Below, one piece after another: positions 32,585 to 40,570 of a DNA stretch of 64,000 nucleotides. Both the position numbers and the translations under genes were made by a program. The notes beneath the pieces were generated by a model. That model worked only from the letters and a program-made list of their open reading frames with translations, did no database searches and was not told the origin of the DNA. The stretch is from DASSUW01 sp963789005 (lineage in GTDB: Bacteria; Actinomycetota; Thermoleophilia; Solirubrobacterales; Solirubrobacteraceae): the NCBI GenBank assembly GCA_963789005.1, contig CAWBIZ010000002.1:186001-250000 (forward strand). Reading direction: 5' to 3'. How positions within the stretch are numbered: position 1 is the first letter of the stretch; each line of letters starts with the position of its first letter.

Positions 32585-35500
32585 ATGACGAAGGTCATGT
32601 CCCTGGCGGGAAGCAGCAGGGAAGCCCGCCGCACGCGCCTTGCGCTCGTGCTTCTCGCCGCCGCGATCGTGTCGGCCGGGCTGATCCCGTGGGTCGGCGC
32701 CGAGGCGCGTTCCAAGGGCGGCGGGGGACATCATGGTGATGGCCGCAACGACAAGCTGCTGTTCTTCGCCGCCGACGGCCTGCGCCAGGACATCGTGGCC
32801 CGCTACGCCGACCAGCGCGCGGTGCCCGGCTTCCGCGAGCTCCTGCGCAAGGGCACGCGGGCATCGGGTCACGGCGTGCTGACCCAGGCGCCGCCGAACA
32901 CGGGGTCCGGCTGGTTCACGCTCACGACCGGCGCGTGGCCGGGCGTCCACGGATCCACCAACAACACCTTCCACAAGAACGGCGACCCGTTCGGCAACTC
33001 GACGTCGTTCGCCGGCGCCGGCGTGCTGCAGGCGGAGACGCTCGCCCAGGCGGCCGAGCGCGGCGGCAAGAAGGTCGCCCAGATCGAGTGGGCCGGCGGG
33101 CGCAGCGGCGCGACCGACGGGCCGACGGTCGACTTCCGCAACTTCCGCTCGGGCCGCGGCGTGACCACGAACTACATCTCGCCGAACGACGACGCCCCCT
33201 TCACGGCCTCGTTCGGCCTCCAGTTTGACCATCCCGCCGGGTTCGCCGGGCGCGCCGCCTTCCCGCAGGCCGCGCCCACGCCGGCCACGGGCTGGACCGA
33301 CGTCCCGACTTCGTACAGCCCCGCGCAGGAGATGCGGATGCGCGTGCTGGACGGCTCCAACCCGACATGGGTCGACAAGTACGGCCTCAACGCGTACATC
33401 TACGACAGCCGCAACGACGGCCGCACGCGCTACGACCGCGTGCTGTTCTCGCCGACGAAGGACGGTGACGACGCCGTCGGCAACCTGCGCGAGGGCGAGT
33501 GGGCCGACGTCAAGGTGACGCTCGACACGACCGACGCGCTCGACGGCAAGACCGGCGCGATGCTGGTCAAGGTCGAGCGGCTGGCCGGCGACCTTTCACA
33601 GGTCCGCCTCTTCCACACGTCGGTGACGAGGGCGATCGCCTCGTGGCCCACGTGGGAGGGGGAGACGGGCTTCACCGGCACGTTCGAGGACTTCGTGGCC
33701 GAGCGGTTCCCGTCCTCGCAGGCCGGCGACTTCGCGGTCCTCGAGGCCGGCATCGTCTCGGAGGAGACCTACGTCGAGCAGGGCCTGTACTGGGAGACCG
33801 GGCACCGGCCGCTGATCAAGTACATCCTCGACACCTACCGGCCCGACCTGGCGATGGTCGGCTACCCCGTGACCGACGAGTTCCAGCACCAGTTCATCGG
33901 GCTCGTCACGCGCAAGCTTCCCAACGGATCCGCCAACCCCGCCTACGACGACGTGCAGGTCAACGGCACCCCGGACGGCCGCGTCAAGCAGCGCGAGGCG
34001 TTCATCCGCCGCGCCTACAAGGGCGCCGACGCCACGATGCGGCTTGCCCAGAAGAAGCTTCGCGACCGCGACCTGACGACGTTCGTCGGCTCCGACCACG
34101 GCTTCGCCCCGCAGTTCGCGGCGATCGACGCCAGCAAGGTGCTCGTCGACCTCGGGCTGCTGTCGACGCCGCAGATCGGCAACTGCCGCCCGGCGCCGAC
34201 CGAAACGATCGGCAAGGCCAAGGCCTGCTGGGCCGGCGGCGCCGTGCAGATCTACCTCAACCTGGCGGGCCGCGATCCCGTAGGCGTGCCGCCCGCGCCG
34301 GTGTACCAGCAGGTCCCGGCCAACCAGGAGGCGGCGACGGTCGCGCAGATCAAGGCCGCCTTCCTCGCGCTCGAGGACCCGAACGATTGGACGGGCGACG
34401 GCGCGGCTGAAGGCTGGGACGTCATCGACCGGGCGTTCACGAAGGCCGAGGCGCGCTACATCCCCAACGGTGCGGGGCGCACGGCCGACATGGCCCACCC
34501 GACGCGGACCGGCGACCTCGTCGTGTTCTCGTCGCCGCCGTACCAGTTCGACGCCGCGACGCCCGGCACGCTGATCGCGCGCTCGGCGTTCTTCGGGCAG
34601 CACGGCTACGTGCCCGACGTGCAGAACCTGCGCGGCAACACGAACATGCGCGCCACGTTCCTCGCCGGCGGCGACGCCATCGACCGCGGCGTCGCGCGCA
34701 ACATCCGCAGCATCGACCTGGCGCCGACGGCGGCGTTCCTGCTCGACGTCCCGACGCCGGGCCACAGCCAGGGCGTCGTCCGCCGCGACATCATCGACTT
34801 CGGCCGCAAGTACACGCCGGTGTCGATCGTCGGGCTGAACGACTTCCACGGCCAGCTCGACCCGAGCAACGCCACGGTCACGATCGACGGTCGCACGATC
34901 GGCACCGCCGGTGCGTCGCAGCTGGCGACGCTGTTCGACGAGGAGGCACGTGCCCTGCCCAAGCGCGAGCTCCTGCTGGCCGCGGGCGACAACGTCGGCG
35001 GCACGCCGCCGAACTCGTCGCTGCTCCAGGACCGGCCGGCGATCGACGTCGAGAACGCGTGGGACCTGGACGCCACGGCGTACGGCAACCACGAGTTCGA
35101 CTACGGCATCCCGCGCATCCTCCAGCACCTGGAGCGGGCGAACTTCCCGTTCCTGTCGACGAACATCGTCGAGCAGTCGACGGGCCGCGAGCCGCCGTGG
35201 ATGGACACCTCGGCGGTCTTCCGGGTCAACGGCGTGAAGGTCGGGGTGATCGGGTCGACCGTCCGGATCACGCCGGAGCTCGTACGGGCCGACGCCACCG
35301 CGGGCCTCGTGTTCCTCGACGAGGCCGAGCGCATCCGCCGCGAGTCGGCGAAGCTGCGCAGGCGCGGCGTGAAGGTGCAGGTAGTGGTCATCCACGAGGG
35401 CGCCGTGCTCGGGGCCAACCGCCTCGCGGCCGCGCCTGCGGCGGCGTGGGAGGGCCCGATCGTCGGCATCGTCAACAACATCCAGAGCACCACGGTCGAC

Positions 35501-36379
35501 CTCGTGGTCGCCGGGCACACGCACCGGCCGGCCAACACGTTCATCGGCCGCATCCCGGTCATCGAGGGCTACAACGCCGGGGCGAGCTACTCGGTGGCGC
35601 AGCTGATGATCAAGAACGGGGACGTCGCGTGGGCCGGCACCGCGGTGCGGATCGCCAAGAACCTCGGCGTCGCCCGGCGGCCCGATGTGCAGGCGATCGT
35701 CGACGCGGCGAACACCGAGACCGCGCCGCAGCGCAACGAGGTGATCGGGTCGGCGGCGCCTGAGACGGCCGACATCCGGCGCGACCCGGCCCGGCTGAGC
35801 GAGTCGGAGGTGGGGAACCTCGTCGCCGACGCGATGCTGGCCAAGTACCCGGAGGCGGTGTTGGCGCTGACCAACTCGGGCGGCCTGCGGGCCGACCTGC
35901 CGTTCGCCACGCAGCCCGGCGGCGTGGACGCGCCGGGCCAGATCACGTGGGGCGAGGTGTTCGCCGTGCTGCCGTTCAACAACCGCGCGGCGCTCGTGAC
36001 GGTGACGGGCGCGCAGCTCCGTGAGGCGCTGCTGAACGGCCTGAGCCCGGCATGCAACCCCAACATCGCGACGGGGCGGTTCCCGCAGGTCGCCAACCTC
36101 CGGATCCAGTACCGCTGCAACGGCACGACGCCGGAGATCACCGTGCTCGAGCTCGGGCCGGCCACGGGCGGCACGCCGATCACGCCGGGGCAGAGCCTCC
36201 GGATCGTCACCAACGACTTCATGGTGACGGGCGGCGACGGCTACACAGCGCTGATTGCCGGCACCGACAAGCAGCAGCCGGACGAGCTGCTCACGGTGGC
36301 GGTCGACTACATCAGGGCGAGGTCGCCGATCACGCCGGACGAGCAGGACGTCGAGGGTCGCATCGTCCGAGTGCCGTAG
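32585..36379 (+). CDS. Secreted bifunctional type I phosphodiesterase/nucleotide pyrophosphatase-5'-nucleotidase fusion
   Basis: A 1264-aa exported protein. A basic N-terminus and hydrophobic helix (about 20-40) form the signal. Residues about 57-735 are an alkaline-phosphatase-superfamily phosphodiesterase: FFAADGLRQD, nucleophile Thr106 in PPNTGSGW, TDEFQH, GSDHGF and FGQHGY supply the two-metal site. Residues about 745-1264 are a complete 5'-nucleotidase: NDFHGQ, GDNVGG, GNHEFDYG, GHTHRP, then TNSGGLRADL and TGGDGYT of the substrate domain. It would cleave nucleotides or diesters outside the cell and dephosphorylate the product. Starts at 32561 (GTG), 32582 and 32597 are alternatives. Confidence 0.85.
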   Translation: MTKVMSLAGSSREARRTRLALVLLAAAIVSAGLIPWVGAEARSKGGGGHHGDGRNDKLLFFAADGLRQDIVARYADQRAVPGFRELLRKGTRASGHGVLTQAPPNTGSGWFTLTTGAWPGVHGSTNNTFHKNGDPFGNSTSFAGAGVLQAETLAQAAERGGKKVAQIEWAGGRSGATDGPTVDFRNFRSGRGVTTNYISPNDDAPFTASFGLQFDHPAGFAGRAAFPQAAPTPATGWTDVPTSYSPAQEMRMRVLDGSNPTWVDKYGLNAYIYDSRNDGRTRYDRVLFSPTKDGDDAVGNLREGEWADVKVTLDTTDALDGKTGAMLVKVERLAGDLSQVRLFHTSVTRAIASWPTWEGETGFTGTFEDFVAERFPSSQAGDFAVLEAGIVSEETYVEQGLYWETGHRPLIKYILDTYRPDLAMVGYPVTDEFQHQFIGLVTRKLPNGSANPAYDDVQVNGTPDGRVKQREAFIRRAYKGADATMRLAQKKLRDRDLTTFVGSDHGFAPQFAAIDASKVLVDLGLLSTPQIGNCRPAPTETIGKAKACWAGGAVQIYLNLAGRDPVGVPPAPVYQQVPANQEAATVAQIKAAFLALEDPNDWTGDGAAEGWDVIDRAFTKAEARYIPNGAGRTADMAHPTRTGDLVVFSSPPYQFDAATPGTLIARSAFFGQHGYVPDVQNLRGNTNMRATFLAGGDAIDRGVARNIRSIDLAPTAAFLLDVPTPGHSQGVVRRDIIDFGRKYTPVSIVGLNDFHGQLDPSNATVTIDGRTIGTAGASQLATLFDEEARALPKRELLLAAGDNVGGTPPNSSLLQDRPAIDVENAWDLDATAYGNHEFDYGIPRILQHLERANFPFLSTNIVEQSTGREPPWMDTSAVFRVNGVKVGVIGSTVRITPELVRADATAGLVFLDEAERIRRESAKLRRRGVKVQVVVIHEGAVLGANRLAAAPAAAWEGPIVGIVNNIQSTTVDLVVAGHTHRPANTFIGRIPVIEGYNAGASYSVAQLMIKNGDVAWAGTAVRIAKNLGVARRPDVQAIVDAANTETAPQRNEVIGSAAPETADIRRDPARLSESEVGNLVADAMLAKYPEAVLALTNSGGLRADLPFATQPGGVDAPGQITWGEVFAVLPFNNRAALVTVTGAQLREALLNGLSPACNPNIATGRFPQVANLRIQYRCNGTTPEITVLELGPATGGTPITPGQSLRIVTNDFMVTGGDGYTALIAGTDKQQPDELLTVAVDYIRARSPITPDEQDVEGRIVRVP

Positions 36380-36385
36380 TGCCGC

Positions 36386-36419
36386 GAGGGGGGCGTGAGA
36401 CGATCCTCACGCCCCCCTC
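36386..36419 (+). terminator. Perfect 14-bp hairpin after the phosphodiesterase/nucleotidase gene
   Basis: GAGGGGGGCGTGAG (36386-36399), a 6-nt loop, then CTCACGCCCCCCTC (36406-36419), beginning 6 nt after the stop codon. All 14 pairs match. The following ACTTAAGG is not a U-tract. A stem this stable just after a long gene most likely ends transcription or protects the 3' end. Confidence 0.75.
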
Positions 36420-36455
36420 ACTTAAGGCTCACCGCCCGCGGCGACAACGGGGGGC

Positions 36456-36992
36456 GTGCTTCGCGCCGCCCTCCTCGTCACCTTCCTGGCCCTCGTCTGC
36501 GCACCCGTCGCAGCCGCAGCGCCGTGGCCGGGGGCGGCCGGAGTCCCGAAGCACATGGAACGAACGTACAAGCAGGCGGGCGAGCGCTTCGGCGTGAGCC
36601 CGCGACTGCTTGCCGCGATCGGGCTGAGCGAATCGCTCCACGGCCGCGCACGCCTTCCGGGGGTCTTCCGGGGCGTGAACTTCGCGGGCTGCTGCGCGGG
36701 GCCCGCCCAGCTCTGCGTCGTCCGCTCGTGCGGGTACGTGTGGCAGCACTACCGGGTCGACGGTGACGGCGACGGCCGCCGCAGCGTCTACGACCGCCAG
36801 GATGCGTTCTTCACCGCGGCGCGCTACGTGGTCGCGCTGCGGCGCTTCATCCGCTCGCGCCGCCCGAAGCTGCTGCTCGCCGCGTACAACGCCGGGCCGG
36901 GAAACGTGCGCCGCTACGGCGGCGTGCCGCCGTTCGCCGAGACGCGCGGCTACGTGGAGCGCGGGATGCGTCTGATGGCGCGCCTCCGCTAG
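36456..36992 (+). CDS. Secreted lytic transglycosylase (SLT domain)
   Basis: A 178-aa protein with GTG start and a signal peptide (hydrophobic run ending APVAAAAP). The SLT-type muraminidase core includes catalytic Glu59 in AIGLSESLHG. It carries a family-type AGPAQL segment, here with a CC pair before it (FAGCCAGPAQLCVV), and the AAYNAGPGNV motif. It would cleave peptidoglycan to 1,6-anhydro muropeptides. A calcium-like DGDGDGRRSVYD loop sits mid-domain. Small and single-domain, without LysM or SH3 modules. Its stop shares CTAG with the convergent typA stop. Confidence 0.85.
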   Translation: MLRAALLVTFLALVCAPVAAAAPWPGAAGVPKHMERTYKQAGERFGVSPRLLAAIGLSESLHGRARLPGVFRGVNFAGCCAGPAQLCVVRSCGYVWQHYRVDGDGDGRRSVYDRQDAFFTAARYVVALRRFIRSRRPKLLLAAYNAGPGNVRRYGGVPPFAETRGYVERGMRLMARLR

Positions 36993-38815
36993 GCGCGAGC
37001 GCGCGCCCGCGCGAGCTTCACGCGGGAGGTGGCGTCGAGCTGGGCCTTGCGCAGCCGCACCGCGTGCGGCGTCACCTCGACGGCCTCGTCCTCGCGCACG
37101 AACTCGAGCGCCTGGTCGAGCGACAGGCGGCGGGGCGGCACGAGGCGGACCAGCACGTCGGAGGTGGAGGAGCGGATGTTGGTGAGGTGCTTCTCCTTGG
37201 TGGCGTTGACGTCGAGGTCCTCGCCGCGGGCGTTCTCGCCGACGATCATCCCCTCGTAGACGTCCTCGCCGGGCTCCACGAACAGCGTGCCGCGCTCCTG
37301 CAGGTTGAAGAGCGCGAAGCTCGCGGTCTTGCCCTGCCGGTCGGCGACCAGCGAGCCGGTCGGGCGCAGGCGCAGCTCTCCCGCCCACGGCTCCCAGCGG
37401 TCGAACACGTGGTGGAGCAGGCCGGTGCCGCGCGTCTCGGTGAGGAACTCGGTGCGGAAGCCGATCAGCCCGCGGGCGGGGGTGAGGTAGTCCATCCGCA
37501 CCCAGCCGGTGCCGTGGTTGACCATCTGCTCGAGCCGGCCCTTGCGCAGCGCGAGCAGCTGGGTGACGACGCCGACGTAGTCCTCGGGTACGTCGATCGT
37601 CATCCGCTCGACCGGCTCGTGGGTGACGCCGTCGATCTCGCGCGTGACGACCTGCGGCTTGCCGACGGTCAGCTCGAAGCCTTCGCGGCGCATGAGCTCG
37701 ACCATGATCGCGAGCTGCAGCTCGCCGCGTCCCTGGACCTCCCACGTATCCGGTCGCTCGGTCTCGAGCACCCGGATGGAGACGTTGCCGATCGTCTCGG
37801 CGTCGAGGCGGTCCTTGATCTGGCGGGAGGTGAGCTTGTCACCTTCCCGGCCGGCGAGCGGCGACGTGTTCTGACCCAGGGTGACCGAGAGGGAGGGCTC
37901 GTCGACCGTGATGACCGGGAGCGGCCGCGGGTCGTCGGGATCGGCCAGCGTCTCGCCGATCGTGACCTCGGGGATGCCGGCTACGGCGATGATCTCGCCC
38001 GGGCCGGCCTCGTCTGCTTCCTTGCGGTCGAGCGCCTCGGTGATGTACAGCTCGGCCACCTTGGCGGGGGCGATCGTGCCGTCTGCGCGGCACCAGGCGA
38101 TCGTCTCGCCGCGCCGGATCGTGCCGTGGCGGATGCGGCAGATCGCGAGCCGGCCCAGGTAGGGAGACGCGTCGAGGTTGGTGACGTGCGCCTGGAGCGG
38201 GTGGTTCGGCTCGTGCTCGGGCGCGGGGACGTGCTCGACGAGGAGGTCCATCAGCGGGCGCAGGTCGGTGCCTTCCTCGCCCTCCGTCAGCGACGCCCAT
38301 CCCGCCTTGGCGTTCGTGTAGACGATCGGGAACTCGATCTGGTCCTCGCGCGCGTCGAGATCGAGGAACAGCTCGTAGACCTCGTCGACGACCTCGGCGA
38401 TGCGGGCGTCCGGCCGGTCGACCTTGTTGACCACGAGGATCACCGGCAGCCGCCCCTCGAGCGCCTTGCGCAGCACGAACCGCGTCTGCGGCAGCGGCCC
38501 CTCGGAGGCGTCGACGAGCAGCAGCACGCCGTCCACCATCGTCAGCCCGCGCTCCACCTCGCCGCCGAAGTCGGCGTGCCCGGGCGTGTCGACGATGTTC
38601 AGCTTCGTCGGCCCGTACTGCACCGCCGTGTTCTTGGCCAGGATCGTGATCCCCTTCTCGCGCTCGAGGTCCATCGAGTCCATGACCCGATCGGCCACGT
38701 CCTGGTTGACGCGAAACGCGCCCGACTGCCACAGCATCGCGTCGACCAGCGTCGTCTTCCCATGGTCGACGTGGGCGATGATCGCGACGTTGCGGAGGTC
38801 CTCGCGGCGCTGCAC
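36989..38815 (-). CDS. typA: Ribosome-associated translational GTPase TypA/BipA
   Basis: A 608-aa translational GTPase. G1 AHVDHGKTT (about 14-22), G3 DTPGHADFGGEVERG and G4 NKVDRPDAR are intact. EF-Tu-like domain 2, two EF-G-like alpha/beta domains (including GRGELQLAI) and the TypA-specific C-terminal domain with NATKEKHLTNIRSS follow. It binds the 70S ribosome and aids 50S biogenesis and stress adaptation. The GTG at 38815 is chosen because the conserved QRREDLRNVAIIAH start follows immediately; the frame extends further upstream only through the methyltransferase gene. Confidence 0.95.
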   Translation of the reverse strand: MQRREDLRNVAIIAHVDHGKTTLVDAMLWQSGAFRVNQDVADRVMDSMDLEREKGITILAKNTAVQYGPTKLNIVDTPGHADFGGEVERGLTMVDGVLLLVDASEGPLPQTRFVLRKALEGRLPVILVVNKVDRPDARIAEVVDEVYELFLDLDAREDQIEFPIVYTNAKAGWASLTEGEEGTDLRPLMDLLVEHVPAPEHEPNHPLQAHVTNLDASPYLGRLAICRIRHGTIRRGETIAWCRADGTIAPAKVAELYITEALDRKEADEAGPGEIIAVAGIPEVTIGETLADPDDPRPLPVITVDEPSLSVTLGQNTSPLAGREGDKLTSRQIKDRLDAETIGNVSIRVLETERPDTWEVQGRGELQLAIMVELMRREGFELTVGKPQVVTREIDGVTHEPVERMTIDVPEDYVGVVTQLLALRKGRLEQMVNHGTGWVRMDYLTPARGLIGFRTEFLTETRGTGLLHHVFDRWEPWAGELRLRPTGSLVADRQGKTASFALFNLQERGTLFVEPGEDVYEGMIVGENARGEDLDVNATKEKHLTNIRSSTSDVLVRLVPPRRLSLDQALEFVREDEAVEVTPHAVRLRKAQLDATSRVKLARARARA

Positions 38816-38819
38816 GGCG

Positions 38820-39275
38820 TCACACCTTGACAGCCGTGAGCAGCTGGCCTCCGTCGTCGTCGACCACCGCCACGGCGACCAGCCCCGCCCGCCGGGCGAG
38901 GTCGGCCAGCTCCTCGTCTCCGTAGAAGTGGCCGCGCGCGGCCAGCGGCTCGGGCGCCGCCGGCGTTCCGCGGAGCGCCGGGGAGGTCGTGTACACGGCG
39001 AGCCGCCCCTGCGGTGCGAGCACCCGGCGGCACTCGGCCAGGGCCGCGACCGGCTGCGGCAGGAGGAAGAACACGAGCGACATCGCGACGGCCGTGAACG
39101 CGGCGTCGGCGAACGGGAGCTGCTCGGCGGCTCCCTGCACGACCTCGGCTCCAGGGACACGCTCGCGGGCGAGCCGCACCATCTCGTCGCTGCCGTCCCA
39201 CGCCGCGCGATCGTCAGTACCGAGCCCGAACGCGCGCAGGGTCGCGCCGATGTGGTCGCTCGACTCGGCGGACAT
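38820..39275 (-). CDS. N-terminally truncated class I SAM methyltransferase-like protein
   Basis: A 151-aa remnant or variant of a methyltransferase. It has the acidic-loop region (AWDGSDEMVRLARERVPGAEVVQGAAEQLPFAD), the central strand with LVFFLLP and a C-terminal sheet. It lacks everything before these, including glycine-rich motif I (normally VLDxGCGTG) needed to bind SAM. Only 58 bp separate its ATG from the divergent sufR start, and I find no motif I in any frame there. It is probably inactive or dependent on a partner. The stop is 4 nt before the typA start on the same strand. Confidence 0.6.
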   Translation of the reverse strand: MSAESSDHIGATLRAFGLGTDDRAAWDGSDEMVRLARERVPGAEVVQGAAEQLPFADAAFTAVAMSLVFFLLPQPVAALAECRRVLAPQGRLAVYTTSPALRGTPAAPEPLAARGHFYGDEELADLARRAGLVAVAVVDDDGGQLLTAVKV

Positions 39276-39305
39276 GCGTGCGGCGAGCGTAGACCCCAAG
39301 TGAAC

Positions 39306-39324
39306 TCCTACCTCGCTGGTAGGA
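39306..39324 (+). promoter_or_regulatory. Inverted repeat over the sufR promoter, candidate SufR operator
   Basis: TCCTACC, spacer TCGCT, GGTAGGA: a perfect 7-bp dyad. The right arm contains TAGGAT (39320-39325), a good -10 element 8 nt before the sufR GTG, so the transcript is probably leaderless. Rrf2-family Fe-S sensors repress their own operons by covering the -10; the position fits that. Operator role is inferred. Confidence 0.6.
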
Positions 39325-39333
39325 TTACCGGCC

Positions 39334-39810
39334 GTGATCTTCACCACCAAGGCGGAGTACGGCGTCCGGCTGCTGATCCAGGTCGGGCTGCAGGGCGGCT
39401 CGCATCCGGTCTCGCTGAAGGCGGTCGCGGATGCCGAGAACCTGCCGCTCGCGTACCTCGAGCGGATCGCCGCGCTGCTCAAGAAGGCCGGCCTCGTGAC
39501 GGCGGTCCGCGGCGCGCACGGCGGCTACGTGCTCGCGCGCCCGCCCGAGGAGATCACGATGGACGACGCGGTGCTGGCGCTCGAGGGCGCGATCGCGCCG
39601 ATGGACTGCTTCGTCGACGACCGCGAGGCGCGCGTGCAGTGCTCGCACGTGGCCGACGGCGAGCACTGCGCCACCAAGCTGCTGTGGACACGCGTGCAGA
39701 TGGGCGTCATCAAGTCGCTCCAGCGCACGACGCTCGCCGAGCTCGTGGAGTTCGCCGCGCCCGCGCCTGTTACCGAGACGACGACGACACCCCTGGAGAT
39801 TCATGGCTGA
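39334..39810 (+). CDS. sufR: Rrf2-family Fe-S sensing repressor of the SUF genes
   Basis: A 158-aa winged-helix regulator. The Rrf2 DNA-binding domain occupies the first about 80 residues (FTTKAEYGVRLL at the start, GAHGGYVLARPPEEIT at the wing). Three cysteines, Cys92, Cys103 and Cys112, are placed to ligate an Fe-S cluster, with wider spacing than E. coli IscR. It is expected to repress the suf genes when its cluster is loaded and release them on iron starvation or oxidation. Begins at GTG close behind a dyad-covered -10. The sufC ATG lies within its last codons (8-nt overlap). Confidence 0.85.
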   Translation: MIFTTKAEYGVRLLIQVGLQGGSHPVSLKAVADAENLPLAYLERIAALLKKAGLVTAVRGAHGGYVLARPPEEITMDDAVLALEGAIAPMDCFVDDREARVQCSHVADGEHCATKLLWTRVQMGVIKSLQRTTLAELVEFAAPAPVTETTTTPLEIHG

Positions 39811-40570
39811 CCTCGAGATCAAGAACCTGCACGTCGCCGCCGGCGACAAGCAGATCCTCAAGGGTGTGGACCTGCACGTCCGCTCCGGTGAGTTCCACGC
39901 GCTGATGGGCCCGAACGGCTCCGGCAAGTCGACGCTCGCCAACGCGGTCATGGGCCACCCCAACTTCGAGGTCACCGACGGGCAGATCCTCTTCGACGGC
40001 GAGGACATCACCGAGGCCGATCCTGACGAGCGCGCGCGCTCCGGGCTGTTCATGGCCTTCCAGTATCCGGTCGCCATCCCCGGCGTCACGGTCGCCAAGT
40101 ACCTGCGCATGGTGATGAACGCCCACCGCGAGGCGCATGGCGAGCAGGCGATCTCGCTGAAGGACTTCCGCAAGACCGTCGAGGCGGCGATGGAGCTCAC
40201 CAACGTGCCGCGCGAGTTCTCAGGCCGCTACCTCAACGAGGGCTTCTCGGGCGGCGAGAAGAAGCGCATGGAGATCCTCCAGCTCGCGCTGCTCGACCCG
40301 AAGCTCGCGGTCCTCGACGAGACCGACTCCGGGCTCGACATCGACGCGCTCAACACCGTCGCCAAGGGCGTCAACACGGTCGCCGAGGGCTCGGACATGG
40401 GCGTCCTCATCATCACCCACTACCAGCGCATCCTGCACATGGTCCGCCCGCAGTTCGTGCACATCATGTTCGAGGGCCGGATCGTCAAGCAGGGCGGCCC
40501 GGAGCTGGTCGAGCAGCTCGAGAAGCGCGGCTACGGCTGGATCCGGGACGAGGTCGCGGCCGCCGCGTGA
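39803..40570 (+). CDS. sufC: SUF system ATPase SufC
   Basis: A 255-aa soluble ABC ATPase of Fe-S cluster assembly that forms the SufBC2D scaffold complex. Walker A MGPNGSGKST (about 34-43), Q-loop AFQYP, the SufC signature FSGGEKKRMEILQ, Walker B LAVLDETDSGLD and the H-switch ITHYQRIL are all present. Length is standard. It overlaps the sufR stop by 8 nt and the sufS GTG by 4 nt. Its partners sufB and sufD are not adjacent; they lie about 16 kb downstream. Confidence 0.95.
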   Translation: MADLEIKNLHVAAGDKQILKGVDLHVRSGEFHALMGPNGSGKSTLANAVMGHPNFEVTDGQILFDGEDITEADPDERARSGLFMAFQYPVAIPGVTVAKYLRMVMNAHREAHGEQAISLKDFRKTVEAAMELTNVPREFSGRYLNEGFSGGEKKRMEILQLALLDPKLAVLDETDSGLDIDALNTVAKGVNTVAEGSDMGVLIITHYQRILHMVRPQFVHIMFEGRIVKQGGPELVEQLEKRGYGWIRDEVAAAA

